Below are positions 34,703-42,022 of a DNA stretch of 64,000 nucleotides, one piece after another. The notes under the pieces are model-generated. The model saw only the letters and a list, made by a program, of their open reading frames with translations. It had not been told where the DNA came from and ran no database searches. A program made the translations under genes and the position numbers. This DNA is from Hyphomicrobiales bacterium (GTDB lineage Bacteria; Pseudomonadota; Alphaproteobacteria; Rhizobiales; Rhizobiaceae): positions 248,001 through 312,000 of the forward strand of contig UBMI01000002.1 of assembly GCA_900466475.1 (NCBI GenBank), read 5' to 3'. Numbering within the stretch: the first letter of the stretch is position 1; the number at the start of each line of letters is the position of its first letter.

Positions 34703-35230
34703 TCAGCCCGGCGTATCCTTGTCGCGGGAAAGGAAGATCGTTTCGTAGCCGCCGATGAATTTCTCGAACAGCCGCGAGAAGCTGTCGATTTCTTCCTGTG
34801 GCCAGTCCCGCACGACTTCGGAAACGAAGGCGAGTTTCTGAGCCTGGATTTCTGCCAGCAAATTCTGCCCGACCGGCGTCATGACGACGACGATCCGTCG
34901 TGCATCCGCCTGTGAGGCCTCGCGGCGCAGGACGTTGCGGCCGACCATGTCCGACACGACCCGGCTCGCCCGCGATGGATCGATGCGCAGCGTCTCGGCA
35001 ATGGCACCAACGGTTGCTTCGCCGTTTGCCTGAGCCCGCCTCACGGCATCGAGCACATCGAGATGCGAGAGCTCCAGATCGGGCGCCACGCTCTGAATCG
35101 CCAGCCGGCCAATCAGCCGGCGGCCCGTCATCATGCGCATGCGTGTCATGGTGCGGCCGATGCGCGGCACGCTATCCATGGAAGGATCATCAAGCTCAGT
35201 CGTTCTTGTCTTGGTCAAGGTTTCATTCAT
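34703..35230 (-). CDS. MarR-family transcriptional regulator
   Basis: This 175-residue winged-helix regulator has LSHLDVLDAVRRA, GAIAETLRIDPSRASRVVSDM (recognition helix) and a wing with LRREASQADARRIVVVMTP, all standard for MarR proteins. The ATG at 35230 is used; an upstream TTG is in frame but less likely. It is divergent from a DHA2 drug exporter by 115 bp, with an inverted repeat between them, so it probably represses that exporter and itself until a toxic ligand binds. Confidence 0.9.
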   Translation of the reverse strand: MNETLTKTRTTELDDPSMDSVPRIGRTMTRMRMMTGRRLIGRLAIQSVAPDLELSHLDVLDAVRRAQANGEATVGAIAETLRIDPSRASRVVSDMVGRNVLRREASQADARRIVVVMTPVGQNLLAEIQAQKLAFVSEVVRDWPQEEIDSFSRLFEKFIGGYETIFLSRDKDTPG

Positions 35231-35273
35231 GACGGAACCATAACAGACGGGAATCAAAATTAAAATATGCCAA

Positions 35274-35318
35274 TGTCAATAACGTGCCATTGACAAATAC
35301 ATGACATTAGCACATAAA
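35274..35318 (+). promoter_or_regulatory. Promoter of the MFS exporter overlapped by a MarR-type operator
   Basis: TGTCAAT (35274-35280) and ATTGACA (35289-35295) form a perfect 7-bp inverted repeat with an 8-bp spacer, typical of MarR operators. The right arm contains the -35 hexamer TTGACA (35290-35295), and CATAAA follows after 17 bp as a -10 box. Binding would block RNA polymerase. Confidence 0.6.
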
Positions 35319-35345
35319 AAGCCGACCTAATGAAAATGGCATCCC

Positions 35346-36887
35346 ATGGATATGCAATTCACCCCCGCACCGCTCGTAACGGATCCTCGTCGACGGCTCA
35401 TCCTCTTCTTCTTCCTGATGACCGCCATGTTCATGGCCACGCTGGATAATCAGATCGTGTCGACCGCACTGCCGACCATCGTCGGCGAATTCGGTCACCT
35501 GGATCGCTTCGGCTGGGTCGGTTCGGCCTATCTGCTGTCACTGAGCGCCGTTATGCCTCTTTATGGCAAGCTCGGTGATCTCTTCGGCCGCAAATATGTG
35601 ATGATGACGGCAATCGCGATCTTCACGATCGGGTCGACGGTCTGCGGTCTCGCTGTATCCATGAACACGTTGATCGCTGCGCGCGTGCTGCAAGGTTTCG
35701 GCGGCGGCGGCATCATGGTTTCGATCTTCGCCGTCAATGCCGACCTCTTCGAGCCACGCGAACGCGCCCGTTATCAAAGCTATTCCAGCCTTGTACTAAT
35801 GGCTTCAGGCGCGATCGGCCCGGTCCTCGGAGGCACGATGAGCGATATCTTCGGTTGGCGCTCGATTTTCCTCGTCAATGTGCCGATCGGCTTCATCGTG
35901 CTTACCGGCCTTGCCTTCATGCTGCCCTACCGCAAGCCACATCGCCGACCGAAGATCGACTACGCCGGCGCGCTCCTGCTGGCGCTGACAACAACCAGCA
36001 TCGTACTTGCGACCGACAGCAGCGAGCTTTTCGGTGCGCTGATCTCGCCGCAGAGCATTGGTATCGTCACCTTCGGCGTGATCTGCGCCATCACCTGGGT
36101 TTTCGTCGAACGCCGCGCGCCGGAGCCAATCGTGCCGCTGCCGCTTTTCCGCAATTCCACCTTCAGTCTGCTGCTGGTGATCTCGATAATGGGTGGTGGC
36201 ATTGCCATCGGCATGGTCAATTACCTGGCCCTTTTCCTGCAGACGACGACGGGTCTATCACCCTCGGGCGCAGGTCTGCTCTTCATCCTGCTGACAGGCG
36301 GTCTCGTCGTCGGCTCTTTGAATGCCGGCCGCATCATTTCGAAGACCGGCCGCTACAAGCCTTTTGCGATCGCCAGCATGACCTGCAGCGCCATCGCCTT
36401 TGCGCTGATCTCTCAGGTTCATGCCGGTACGCCAATTGTCTTCATCGGTGCGATCATGCTGCTGCACGGCATTGGCATCGGTCTTGCCCAGCAGGTTCCA
36501 GTCATCGGCGTTCAGAATGCCGCACCGGCCCGCGATGTGGGTGCTGCGACCGGCTCGGTGACGCTGTCGCGCATGGGCGGCGCATCGATTGCCATCTCCA
36601 TCTACGGTGCGATCATTGCATCGCAGCTCGGCAGACTTGGCTCCTCCATACCGGGTGTAGCCAATATCGAGGAACTGACGCCGAAAATGATGGCAGCGCT
36701 TCCCGACGCCAGCCGTCAGGCCGTGGCTGACGCCTATGCCTCCGCCTTCTCGCCGCTGTTCATGACCTCGTGCGGCATTGCTTTGATCGGTCTGGTCGCC
36801 GCCATCATGCTGAAGCCTGTACAGTTGCCCCGCGCCGGAGAACAGAAGGCCAGCCCGGCCAGCGCCACCGCCGAAGCTGCGGAATAA
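35346..36887 (+). CDS. MFS drug exporter, DHA2 (14-TM, EmrB/QacA) family
   Basis: This 513-residue inner-membrane protein has about 14 predicted helices. It carries the DHA2 motifs: TALPTIVGEFG with DNQIVSTALP in helix 1 (motif D1), GKLGDLFGRKYVMM (motif A) and VLQGFGGGGIMVSIFAVNADL. It would export hydrophobic toxic compounds against the proton gradient. It lies divergent from a MarR regulator with a shared operator. No membrane fusion partner (EmrA) is adjacent, so it probably works alone across the inner membrane. The C-terminus ends in an Ala/Glu-rich tail. Confidence 0.92.
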   Translation: MDMQFTPAPLVTDPRRRLILFFFLMTAMFMATLDNQIVSTALPTIVGEFGHLDRFGWVGSAYLLSLSAVMPLYGKLGDLFGRKYVMMTAIAIFTIGSTVCGLAVSMNTLIAARVLQGFGGGGIMVSIFAVNADLFEPRERARYQSYSSLVLMASGAIGPVLGGTMSDIFGWRSIFLVNVPIGFIVLTGLAFMLPYRKPHRRPKIDYAGALLLALTTTSIVLATDSSELFGALISPQSIGIVTFGVICAITWVFVERRAPEPIVPLPLFRNSTFSLLLVISIMGGGIAIGMVNYLALFLQTTTGLSPSGAGLLFILLTGGLVVGSLNAGRIISKTGRYKPFAIASMTCSAIAFALISQVHAGTPIVFIGAIMLLHGIGIGLAQQVPVIGVQNAAPARDVGAATGSVTLSRMGGASIAISIYGAIIASQLGRLGSSIPGVANIEELTPKMMAALPDASRQAVADAYASAFSPLFMTSCGIALIGLVAAIMLKPVQLPRAGEQKASPASATAEAAE

Positions 36888-37296
36888 GCAGGAGGCGCAC
36901 GACCACCCGTGGGTCTGCTCAACTCAGTCAAACCAGAGCAACCATTAATTGCATTCTTCGCGCAGGCGTTATAGTTGCCCGTATCGGTCGCCGTACTGAC
37001 CGATTTTTTCCGCAGTGCGGCCGGAATCTGCACTTGCGATGGAACTTTCGCCATAATTTCATCGGAGCCAGAAGTGCCTCGACAAGCGAGGCATTGCCGA
37101 AATGCAACGGCGCCACATTTAGATAGAGTCTCGCTATGCAACCCATGCGGAAATCGGCTACAGCAAAGACTTGGATGGGCCGATTGTGCAGTGCGAGAAC
37201 CGAGGCGGAAGCCTATTGAATTTTCCTGGCAACGGCCGGCCCGAAGATGCGGCAGACCGGCGACTTAAAATGGTGCGGAGAGACAGACTGGACAGC
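36888..37296. other. Gene-free stretch between the exporter and the M48 protease
   Basis: No convincing gene is seen in these 409 bp. The open frames on either strand have irregular codon use and no recognisable family. A small perfect hairpin (TGCCTCG with CGAGGCA, 37075-37093) lies in the middle without a T-run. The promoter of the downstream lipoprotein gene should lie here, but I cannot place it. Confidence 0.4.
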
Positions 37297-38814
37297 ATGA
37301 CGACGTGGAAATCGCCCGCGCTTTCCAGTGATGCCATTTTTGCGCCGCTCCGTTGGGGGCGCCGTCTTCTGTTGCTGACGGCCTGTGCAGTCGCACTGAA
37401 CAGCTGCGAATCGCTGATCGAACAATCCTATCAGCCGACCGTCGGTCCTTCGTCCAATCCGCAAATCGTCGATGAAGTGCAGAAGAATGACCCGCGGGCC
37501 GCCATGGGCGCCCGCGAGCATCCGCGCATCGTTGCGAGCTATGGCGGCGAGTACAAGGATGCCAAGACCGAACGTCTTGTTGCTCGCATTGCCGGCGCGC
37601 TGACGGCCGTGTCGGAAAATCCGAGCCAGTCCTACCGTATCACCATCCTGAATTCACCCGCCATCAACGCCTTCGCGCTGCCGGGCGGTTATCTCTACGT
37701 CACCCGCGGCCTGCTGGCGCTCGCCAACGACGCCTCGGAAGTCGCGGCCGTGCTGTCGCACGAAATGGGCCACGTCACTGCAAACCACGGCATTGAACGG
37801 CAAAAGCGCGAAGAGGCGGAAGTCATCGCCAGCCGTGTCGTCGCTGAAGTGCTATCGAGTGATATAGCCGGCAAACAGGCGCTTGCCCGCGGCAAGCTGC
37901 GTCTCGCCGCATTCTCCCGTCAGCAGGAACTGCAGGCAGACGTTATCGGCGTACGCATGCTCGGCGAAGCCGGCTATGATCCCTATGCCGCAGCCCGATT
38001 CCTTGATTCCATGGCTGCCTATAGCCGCTTCATGTCGGTCGATCCCGAGGCCGACCAGAGCCTGGACTTCCTGTCGAGCCATCCGAACTCCGCCCAACGC
38101 ATCGAGCTTGCCCGCAGCCATGCCCGCGCCTTCGGCCAGGAGGGCTCGGTCGGCGACAAGGGCCGTAACTACTATCTCGATGGCATTGATGGCCTTCTCT
38201 ATGGCGACAGCCCGGAAGAGGGATATGTGCGCGGCCAGACATTCCTGCACGGCGGCCTCGGCATCCGCTTTGACGTGCCGCCCGACTTCAGCATCGACAA
38301 CAAGGTCGAGGCCGTCATGGCAACCGGCCCGAACGATATCGCCATCCGCTTTGACGGTGTGGCGGACAACCAGAACCAGAGCCTGACGAATTACATTTCC
38401 AGCGGCTGGGTTACCGGCCTCGATCCTTCGACCATCCAGCCGATCAACGTCAATGGCATGGAGGCTGCGACCGCGCGCGCCACTGCCGACCGCTGGGACT
38501 TCGACGTCACTGTCATCAGAAACAACAACCAGATCTTCCGCTTTCTGACCGCAGTGCCGAAGGGAAACCCTTCACTGGAGCCGACGGCAAACGTTCTGCG
38601 CACGAGCTTCCGTCGTATGACGCCGGATGAGGCAGCTTCGCTCAAACCCCTGCGCGTGCGGGTGGTCACGGTCCGCCCCGGCGACAATATTACCACGCTC
38701 GCCTCCCGCATGATGGGCACCGATCGCAAGCTCGATCTCTTCAAGCTGATCAACGCCCTGCCGACGGGCGCTGCCGTTTCTCCTGGCGACCGCGTGAAGA
38801 TCATCTCCGAATAA
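37297..38814 (+). CDS. M48-family metalloprotease lipoprotein with C-terminal LysM-like domain
   Basis: This 505-residue protein starts at 37297 with a basic, hydrophobic leader ending in a lipobox-like ALNSC, which suggests a lipoprotein. The zinc protease domain has the HExxH motif in LSHEMGHVTANHG and the downstream RQQELQADVIGVRML containing the third ligand glutamate. The C-terminal end (VVTVRPGDNITTLASRM and PGDRVKIISE) resembles a LysM peptidoglycan-binding repeat. The layout resembles BepA/LoiP periplasmic proteases, which maintain the outer membrane, but here with a cell-wall-binding tail. An alternative start is the ATG at 37270. It is a single gene. Confidence 0.85.
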   Translation: MTTWKSPALSSDAIFAPLRWGRRLLLLTACAVALNSCESLIEQSYQPTVGPSSNPQIVDEVQKNDPRAAMGAREHPRIVASYGGEYKDAKTERLVARIAGALTAVSENPSQSYRITILNSPAINAFALPGGYLYVTRGLLALANDASEVAAVLSHEMGHVTANHGIERQKREEAEVIASRVVAEVLSSDIAGKQALARGKLRLAAFSRQQELQADVIGVRMLGEAGYDPYAAARFLDSMAAYSRFMSVDPEADQSLDFLSSHPNSAQRIELARSHARAFGQEGSVGDKGRNYYLDGIDGLLYGDSPEEGYVRGQTFLHGGLGIRFDVPPDFSIDNKVEAVMATGPNDIAIRFDGVADNQNQSLTNYISSGWVTGLDPSTIQPINVNGMEAATARATADRWDFDVTVIRNNNQIFRFLTAVPKGNPSLEPTANVLRTSFRRMTPDEAASLKPLRVRVVTVRPGDNITTLASRMMGTDRKLDLFKLINALPTGAAVSPGDRVKIISE

Positions 38815-38838
38815 AAAAGGCCCGGCTTATGCCGGGCC
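38812..38838 (-). terminator. Rho-independent terminator of rpoH
   Basis: A perfect 8-bp stem (38819-38826 with 38831-38838, loop ttat) is followed on the minus strand by TTTTTTAT. It lies between the convergent M48 protease and rpoH genes and serves the latter. Confidence 0.88.
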
Positions 38839-38867
38839 AGTCTGTGCTGCTGGGGAGTAATTCCTGG

Positions 38868-39731
38868 TCAGGCATAGGCTGCCATGTGCGGATCGGCGCT
38901 GACGAGTGCCGTACGAAGCTTTTCCATCGCCCTGCTTTCGATCTGGCGCACGCGCTCCTTGGAAATGCCAAGGTCAGCGCCGAGTTCTTCGAGTGTCGCC
39001 CCGTCTTCGGCCAACCGGCGCGCGCTGATGATCTTCATTTCACGCTCGTTGAGATGCTTGAGGGCAGATGCAAGCCAGATCCGGCGACGTTCGCCATCGA
39101 TCATGTTGGAGACCTGCTCATCCGGCAGCGGTTCGTCGCTGACGAGGAAATCCATCTTCTCGGCACTGTCGGCATCACCCGAAACGGAAGGCGCCTGCAG
39201 CGAGGCGTCGTTTCCAGAAAGGCGCGCATCCATGGTCTGCACGTCGGCGAGGCTGACACCGAGAGCAGCAGCAATTTCCTGATGAATGGATTGCAGCGTC
39301 AGCTGCGTGTCGCCTTTGGCGAGCTTGGCGCGCAGACGGCGCAGATTGAAGAACAACGCCTTCTGAGCCGAACTCGTGCCACCGCGCACGATCGACCAGT
39401 TGCGCAGGATATAGTCCTGGATCGAAGCGCGGATCCACCAGCTTGCATAGGTGGAAAAGCGAACATCGCGTGCCGGTTCGAAACGAGCTGCTGCCTCAAG
39501 AAGCCCGACATAACCTTCCTGTACGAGGTCGCTCATCGGCAGGCCGAAATTGCGGAACTTGCCTGCCATGGAAATGACGAGGCGCATATGCGCCATGGCA
39601 ATCTGGTTACGGGCGCCCCGGTCTTCGTGATCCTTCCAGCGGATCGCCAGATTGTGCTCTTCTTCACGGGCAAGATAGGGAGCCGCCATTGCTATTTTGA
39701 TCATGCGCCGATCTGCAGACATGTTCTTCAT
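38868..39731 (-). CDS. rpoH: RNA polymerase sigma-32-type factor, RpoH2-like
   Basis: This 287-residue sigma factor directs heat- and stress-gene transcription. Region 2 has LVISMAGKFRNFGLPMSDLVQEGYVGLLEAAARFEP and FSTYASWWIRASIQDYILRN. The RpoH box QKALFFNLRR follows. Region 4 has LNEREMKIISARRLAEDGATLEELG and GISKERVRQIESRAMEKL. Rhizobia usually have two or more RpoH copies. The N-terminus (MKNMSADRRMIKIAMAAPYL) suggests the second type rather than the main heat-shock RpoH1. AGGAG seven bases upstream supports the ATG at 39731. Target promoters cannot be told from this window. Confidence 0.88.
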   Translation of the reverse strand: MKNMSADRRMIKIAMAAPYLAREEEHNLAIRWKDHEDRGARNQIAMAHMRLVISMAGKFRNFGLPMSDLVQEGYVGLLEAAARFEPARDVRFSTYASWWIRASIQDYILRNWSIVRGGTSSAQKALFFNLRRLRAKLAKGDTQLTLQSIHQEIAAALGVSLADVQTMDARLSGNDASLQAPSVSGDADSAEKMDFLVSDEPLPDEQVSNMIDGERRRIWLASALKHLNEREMKIISARRLAEDGATLEELGADLGISKERVRQIESRAMEKLRTALVSADPHMAAYA

Positions 39732-39829
39732 AATCGCTCTCCTAAATGGGCCACGTGCCTAAAAATGAACAAGCAAACACCGTTTCCGGAACATCACTGA
39801 ACCAGAGCAAAACAGGGTCTTGAATGCAT

Positions 39830-39863
39830 AAAGGCCTCCTCCTGGACTTTTCAGGAGGAGGCC
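39830..39863 (-). terminator. Perfect 12-bp hairpin, probable terminator
   Basis: GGCCTCCTCCTG (39833-39844) pairs perfectly with CAGGAGGAGGCC (39852-39863) around a seven-base loop. On the minus strand the stem is followed by TTTATGC, a short T-run, and it lies just after the small reading frame at 39874-39999. No T-run follows on the plus strand. Confidence 0.6.
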
Positions 39864-39873
39864 CTATCTCTCT

Positions 39874-39999
39874 TCATGTGCCGGCAAGACGGCAGGGTTG
39901 GATCTGTTTCTTGAGGTTGCCGCAAAGGCAAATTTTGGAAATCATGATCCGCTCCTCATCGAACGCTGACAGCTCCAGCGGCTTCAGACCGAGCTTCAT
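39874..39999 (-). CDS. Possible small protein of 41 residues with three cysteines
   Basis: Between the CarD gene and rpoH, a minus-strand frame runs from ATG at 39999 to TGA at 39874. It begins MKLGLKPLELSAFDEERIM, continues with ISKICLCGNLKKQIQPC and is followed directly by a perfect hairpin. The frame remains open 13 codons or more upstream (reading HSNADSPEL) without an obvious start or ribosome binding site, so the true N-terminus may be longer. Codon use is GC-rich at third positions, as in the neighbours. I do not recognise a family. It could also be a small RNA rather than a protein. Confidence 0.35.
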   Translation of the reverse strand: MKLGLKPLELSAFDEERIMISKICLCGNLKKQIQPCRLAGT

Positions 40000-40058
40000 G
40001 AGCTCTGGTGAGTCCGCATTACTGTGTATGAACGTCGCAACGGCAAAAAAGTTCCAAT

Positions 40059-40089
40059 AAAAAACCCGGCTCCAAGGCCGGGTTTTTTT
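40059..40089 (-). terminator. Bidirectional terminator after the CarD-type gene
   Basis: CCCGGC (40065-40070) pairs with GCCGGG (40077-40082), flanked by an A-run on the left and a T-run on the right, so both strands read stem then T-run. On the minus strand it ends the CarD-type gene 22 bp after its stop. Confidence 0.9.
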
Positions 40090-40110
40090 GTCAGCAAAAA
40101 CAAAGCTCTA

Positions 40111-40683
40111 TCAAGCAGCTTCGTCCTGCGAGTCGTCTTCCTCGATTACCTTGCCACGCTTCGGACCCTTGTTGAGGTTGGTCTCGACGAGGCGAACAGC
40201 TTCGGTTTCAGACATCTTGTTGACGGCAGCGATTTCGCGAGCCATGCGGTCGAGAGCTGCTTCATAAAGCTGGCGCTCTGAATAGGACTGCTCCGGCTGG
40301 TTCTCGGCACGGTAGAGGTCACGAACGACTTCTGCAATGGAAATCAGGTCGCCGGAATTGATCTTGGCATCATATTCCTGGGCGCGGCGGGACCACATGG
40401 TGCGCTTGACGCGAGCCTTGCCCTGCACGACCTTGAGGGCGCGCTCGACGAAGTCGGTCTCGGAAAGCTTGCGCATGCCGATGCTCATGGCTTTCGCGAC
40501 CGGAACCTTCAGACGCATCTTGTCCTTTTCGAAATCGATGACGAAAAGTTCAAGCTTCATGCCGGCGACTTCTTGCTCTTCGATAGCCGTGATGGTACCG
40601 ACGCCGTGTGCGGGGTACACGATCGATTCACCAGTCTTGAAGCCGTGACGTGCGGTAGAAGGTTTTTTCTGCTGGGTGGTCAT
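40111..40683 (-). CDS. CarD/CdnL-family transcriptional regulator
   Basis: This 190-residue protein has the N-terminal RNA-polymerase-interacting Tudor-like domain (FKTGESIVYPAHGVGTITAIEEQEVAGMKLELFVIDFEKDKMRLKVP is its span, about residues 13-60) followed by a helical DNA-binding domain (MWSRRAQEYDAKINSGDL with DLYRAE). CdnL in Alphaproteobacteria binds the RNA polymerase beta subunit and stabilises open promoter complexes, especially at rRNA and biosynthesis genes. The ATG at 40683 is used; an upstream TTG is possible. The C-terminus is acidic. It is a single gene with its own terminator. Confidence 0.92.
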   Translation of the reverse strand: MTTQQKKPSTARHGFKTGESIVYPAHGVGTITAIEEQEVAGMKLELFVIDFEKDKMRLKVPVAKAMSIGMRKLSETDFVERALKVVQGKARVKRTMWSRRAQEYDAKINSGDLISIAEVVRDLYRAENQPEQSYSERQLYEAALDRMAREIAAVNKMSETEAVRLVETNLNKGPKRGKVIEEDDSQDEAA

Positions 40684-41080
40684 TCTAATCAAAAACTCCC
40701 TGTTACGCTTCCGGCGGCGGCCGGAGCCGGGTCAGTCAGGCCCGGATGAGACGGTTAAATCCGTCGGGTGACTTCACTCTGGTTCCACCAGACAGAAGCA
40801 AAAGCTCTCCTTGCGCGCGATCTTGGGATCCGACAGCTCAAGTTATTGATATGTCACGGAAACCGCGTGCGGATTTGTTTTACTTTCGTGATGGTTTTGG
40901 GCATGCGTCATGCCACAAATGGAACAGTGTGGTGAACGTATCACAAAAATATGAGGAAATCAATAATTTGCTTAACGTGAGTCATGTCGGCAACACATAG
41001 CCTCCATGTGACTCACGCGTAATCTGAAACGTTTAACCTGCCGCTGAACCCGGTTTCAACAGCATTGCACGCCGCGATTT
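40684..41080. other. Gene-free stretch between the CarD-type gene and the ferredoxin gene
   Basis: No supported gene lies in these 397 bp. The left part carries the leader of the CarD-type gene. An 8-bp inverted repeat, GTGAGTCA (40977-40984) with TGACTCAC (41009-41016), lies about 65 bp after the ferredoxin stop. It could form an imperfect hairpin ending that transcript, but there is no T-run. The middle is AT-rich. Confidence 0.4.
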
Positions 41081-41419
41081 TCAGTCGCCGCTGCCAGGCT
41101 TTTCCGAGAAGTATTTCTCGAATTTTCCAGCCTCGCCGTCCAGTTCCTTGGCCTCGGCCATCGGCTCTTTCTTGACGGTGATGTTCGGCCAGATGCTCGC
41201 ATATTCGGCGTTGATCTTCAGCCATTTGTCGAGACCCGGCTCGGTATCGGGCTTGATCGCCTCAGCGGGACATTCCGGCTCGCAAACGCCACAGTCGATA
41301 CACTCGTCGGGATGAATGACGAGGAAATTCTCGCCCTCGTAGAAACAGTCGACGGGGCAGACTTCAACACAATCGGTGTATTTGCAGCGGATGCAATTGT
41401 CGGTCACGACATAGGTCAT
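41081..41419 (-). CDS. fdxA: Seven-iron ferredoxin (3Fe-4S/4Fe-4S), FdxA type
   Basis: This 112-residue electron carrier begins [25 protein letters not shown] and continues with [16 protein letters not shown]. The cysteine pattern is that of ferredoxins with one [3Fe-4S] and one [4Fe-4S] cluster (Azotobacter FdI type), followed by the usual 50-residue C-terminal extension. The ATG at 41419 has GGAG upstream and matches the family; the longer frame is ignored. It is downstream of the Hsp15-like gene but separated by about 200 bp, so it is probably transcribed on its own. Confidence 0.95.
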   Translation of the reverse strand: MTYVVTDNCIRCKYTDCVEVCPVDCFYEGENFLVIHPDECIDCGVCEPECPAEAIKPDTEPGLDKWLKINAEYASIWPNITVKKEPMAEAKELDGEAGKFEKYFSEKPGSGD

Positions 41420-41615
41420 GAAGAACTCCAGGATTTTCCATGCGGGCGGGGCCGGGCAACCTGGAACGTCGCGCCTGTCCCCTAAGCCGGAGATAAAGCG
41501 TGTACAGGCTTGGGAGGCAAGCACGCTACCCGGCAGGTTGTGTGTGACGTATCGACTTTACGGCAGGATTTCAAGGACAAACGATCTTCGAAAAGCCCAC
41601 GGCAGGAAGAGTTTT

Positions 41616-42020
41616 CTAATCCTCATCCGACATAAGCCTGTCAATTGCGCGCCGTTCCTTTTTCGTCGGTCTTCCGGAGCCGGTGGCCCGAATGGCCTGC
41701 TCATAGGGGGTGAGGCGTTTTGCCTCATCCGGAGGCGGCGACAGATCCTCATAGAGCAGCTTCGCCTCCTCATAGGGTCCGCGCCGGTCGCCCGGCAGGC
41801 GAACGATGAGAATGACGTCCCTTCGCTCCAGCGTCAGCTCCACCCGATCGCCTACCTTGACCGTTTGGCTCGGCTGCCCACAGCGCGTACCGTTGATGCT
41901 GACGTGCCCGGACTGGATGTGGCTCTGCGCCAGCGAGCGCGATTTCACCATGCGCGCGAAGAACAGCCATTTGTCGATGCGCTGGCGCGAACCGCTTCCT
42001 GGCTGTGTCTCTGCGCCCAT
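41616..42020 (-). CDS. hslR: S4-domain RNA-binding protein, Hsp15-like
   Basis: This 134-residue protein has an N-terminal S4 domain (RIDKWLFFARMVKSRSLAQSHIQSGHVSINGTRCGQPS spans it) and a basic C-terminal tail. In E. coli Hsp15 binds stalled 50S subunits carrying peptidyl-tRNA and helps recycle them. It starts 2 bp after the stop of the SUV3-like helicase gene, so the two RNA-binding proteins are co-translated. This pairing suggests a shared role in RNA or ribosome quality control. Confidence 0.88.
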   Translation of the reverse strand: MGAETQPGSGSRQRIDKWLFFARMVKSRSLAQSHIQSGHVSINGTRCGQPSQTVKVGDRVELTLERRDVILIVRLPGDRRGPYEEAKLLYEDLSPPPDEAKRLTPYEQAIRATGSGRPTKKERRAIDRLMSDED

Positions 42021-42022
42021 GA

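Larger units (their letters stand above)
39732..40110. other. Intergenic stretch between rpoH and the CarD-type gene
   Basis: These 379 bp hold the rpoH ribosome binding site (AGGAG before 39731), a perfect hairpin (39833-39863), a possible 41-residue reading frame and the bidirectional terminator at 40059-40089. I looked for an EcfG-type (GGAAC/GTT) promoter for rpoH and did not find one with correct spacing. Confidence 0.5.

Noticed and set aside
36734..37141. Minus-strand frame of 135 codons after the MFS exporter
   Set aside because: It contains a segment MAKVPSQVQIPAALRKK that looks protein-like, but it runs into the exporter gene on the opposite strand, lacks a ribosome binding site and shows no family. 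Kept as gene-free.
39732..39800. EcfG-type promoter (GGAAC/GTT) for rpoH
   Set aside because: A GGAAAC and a GTT are present on the minus strand but only 11 bp apart, not the 16-19 bp needed.
40746..41000. Plus-strand frame of 84 codons upstream of the CarD-type gene
   Set aside because: AT-rich, low-complexity translation, no start signal; more likely non-coding.
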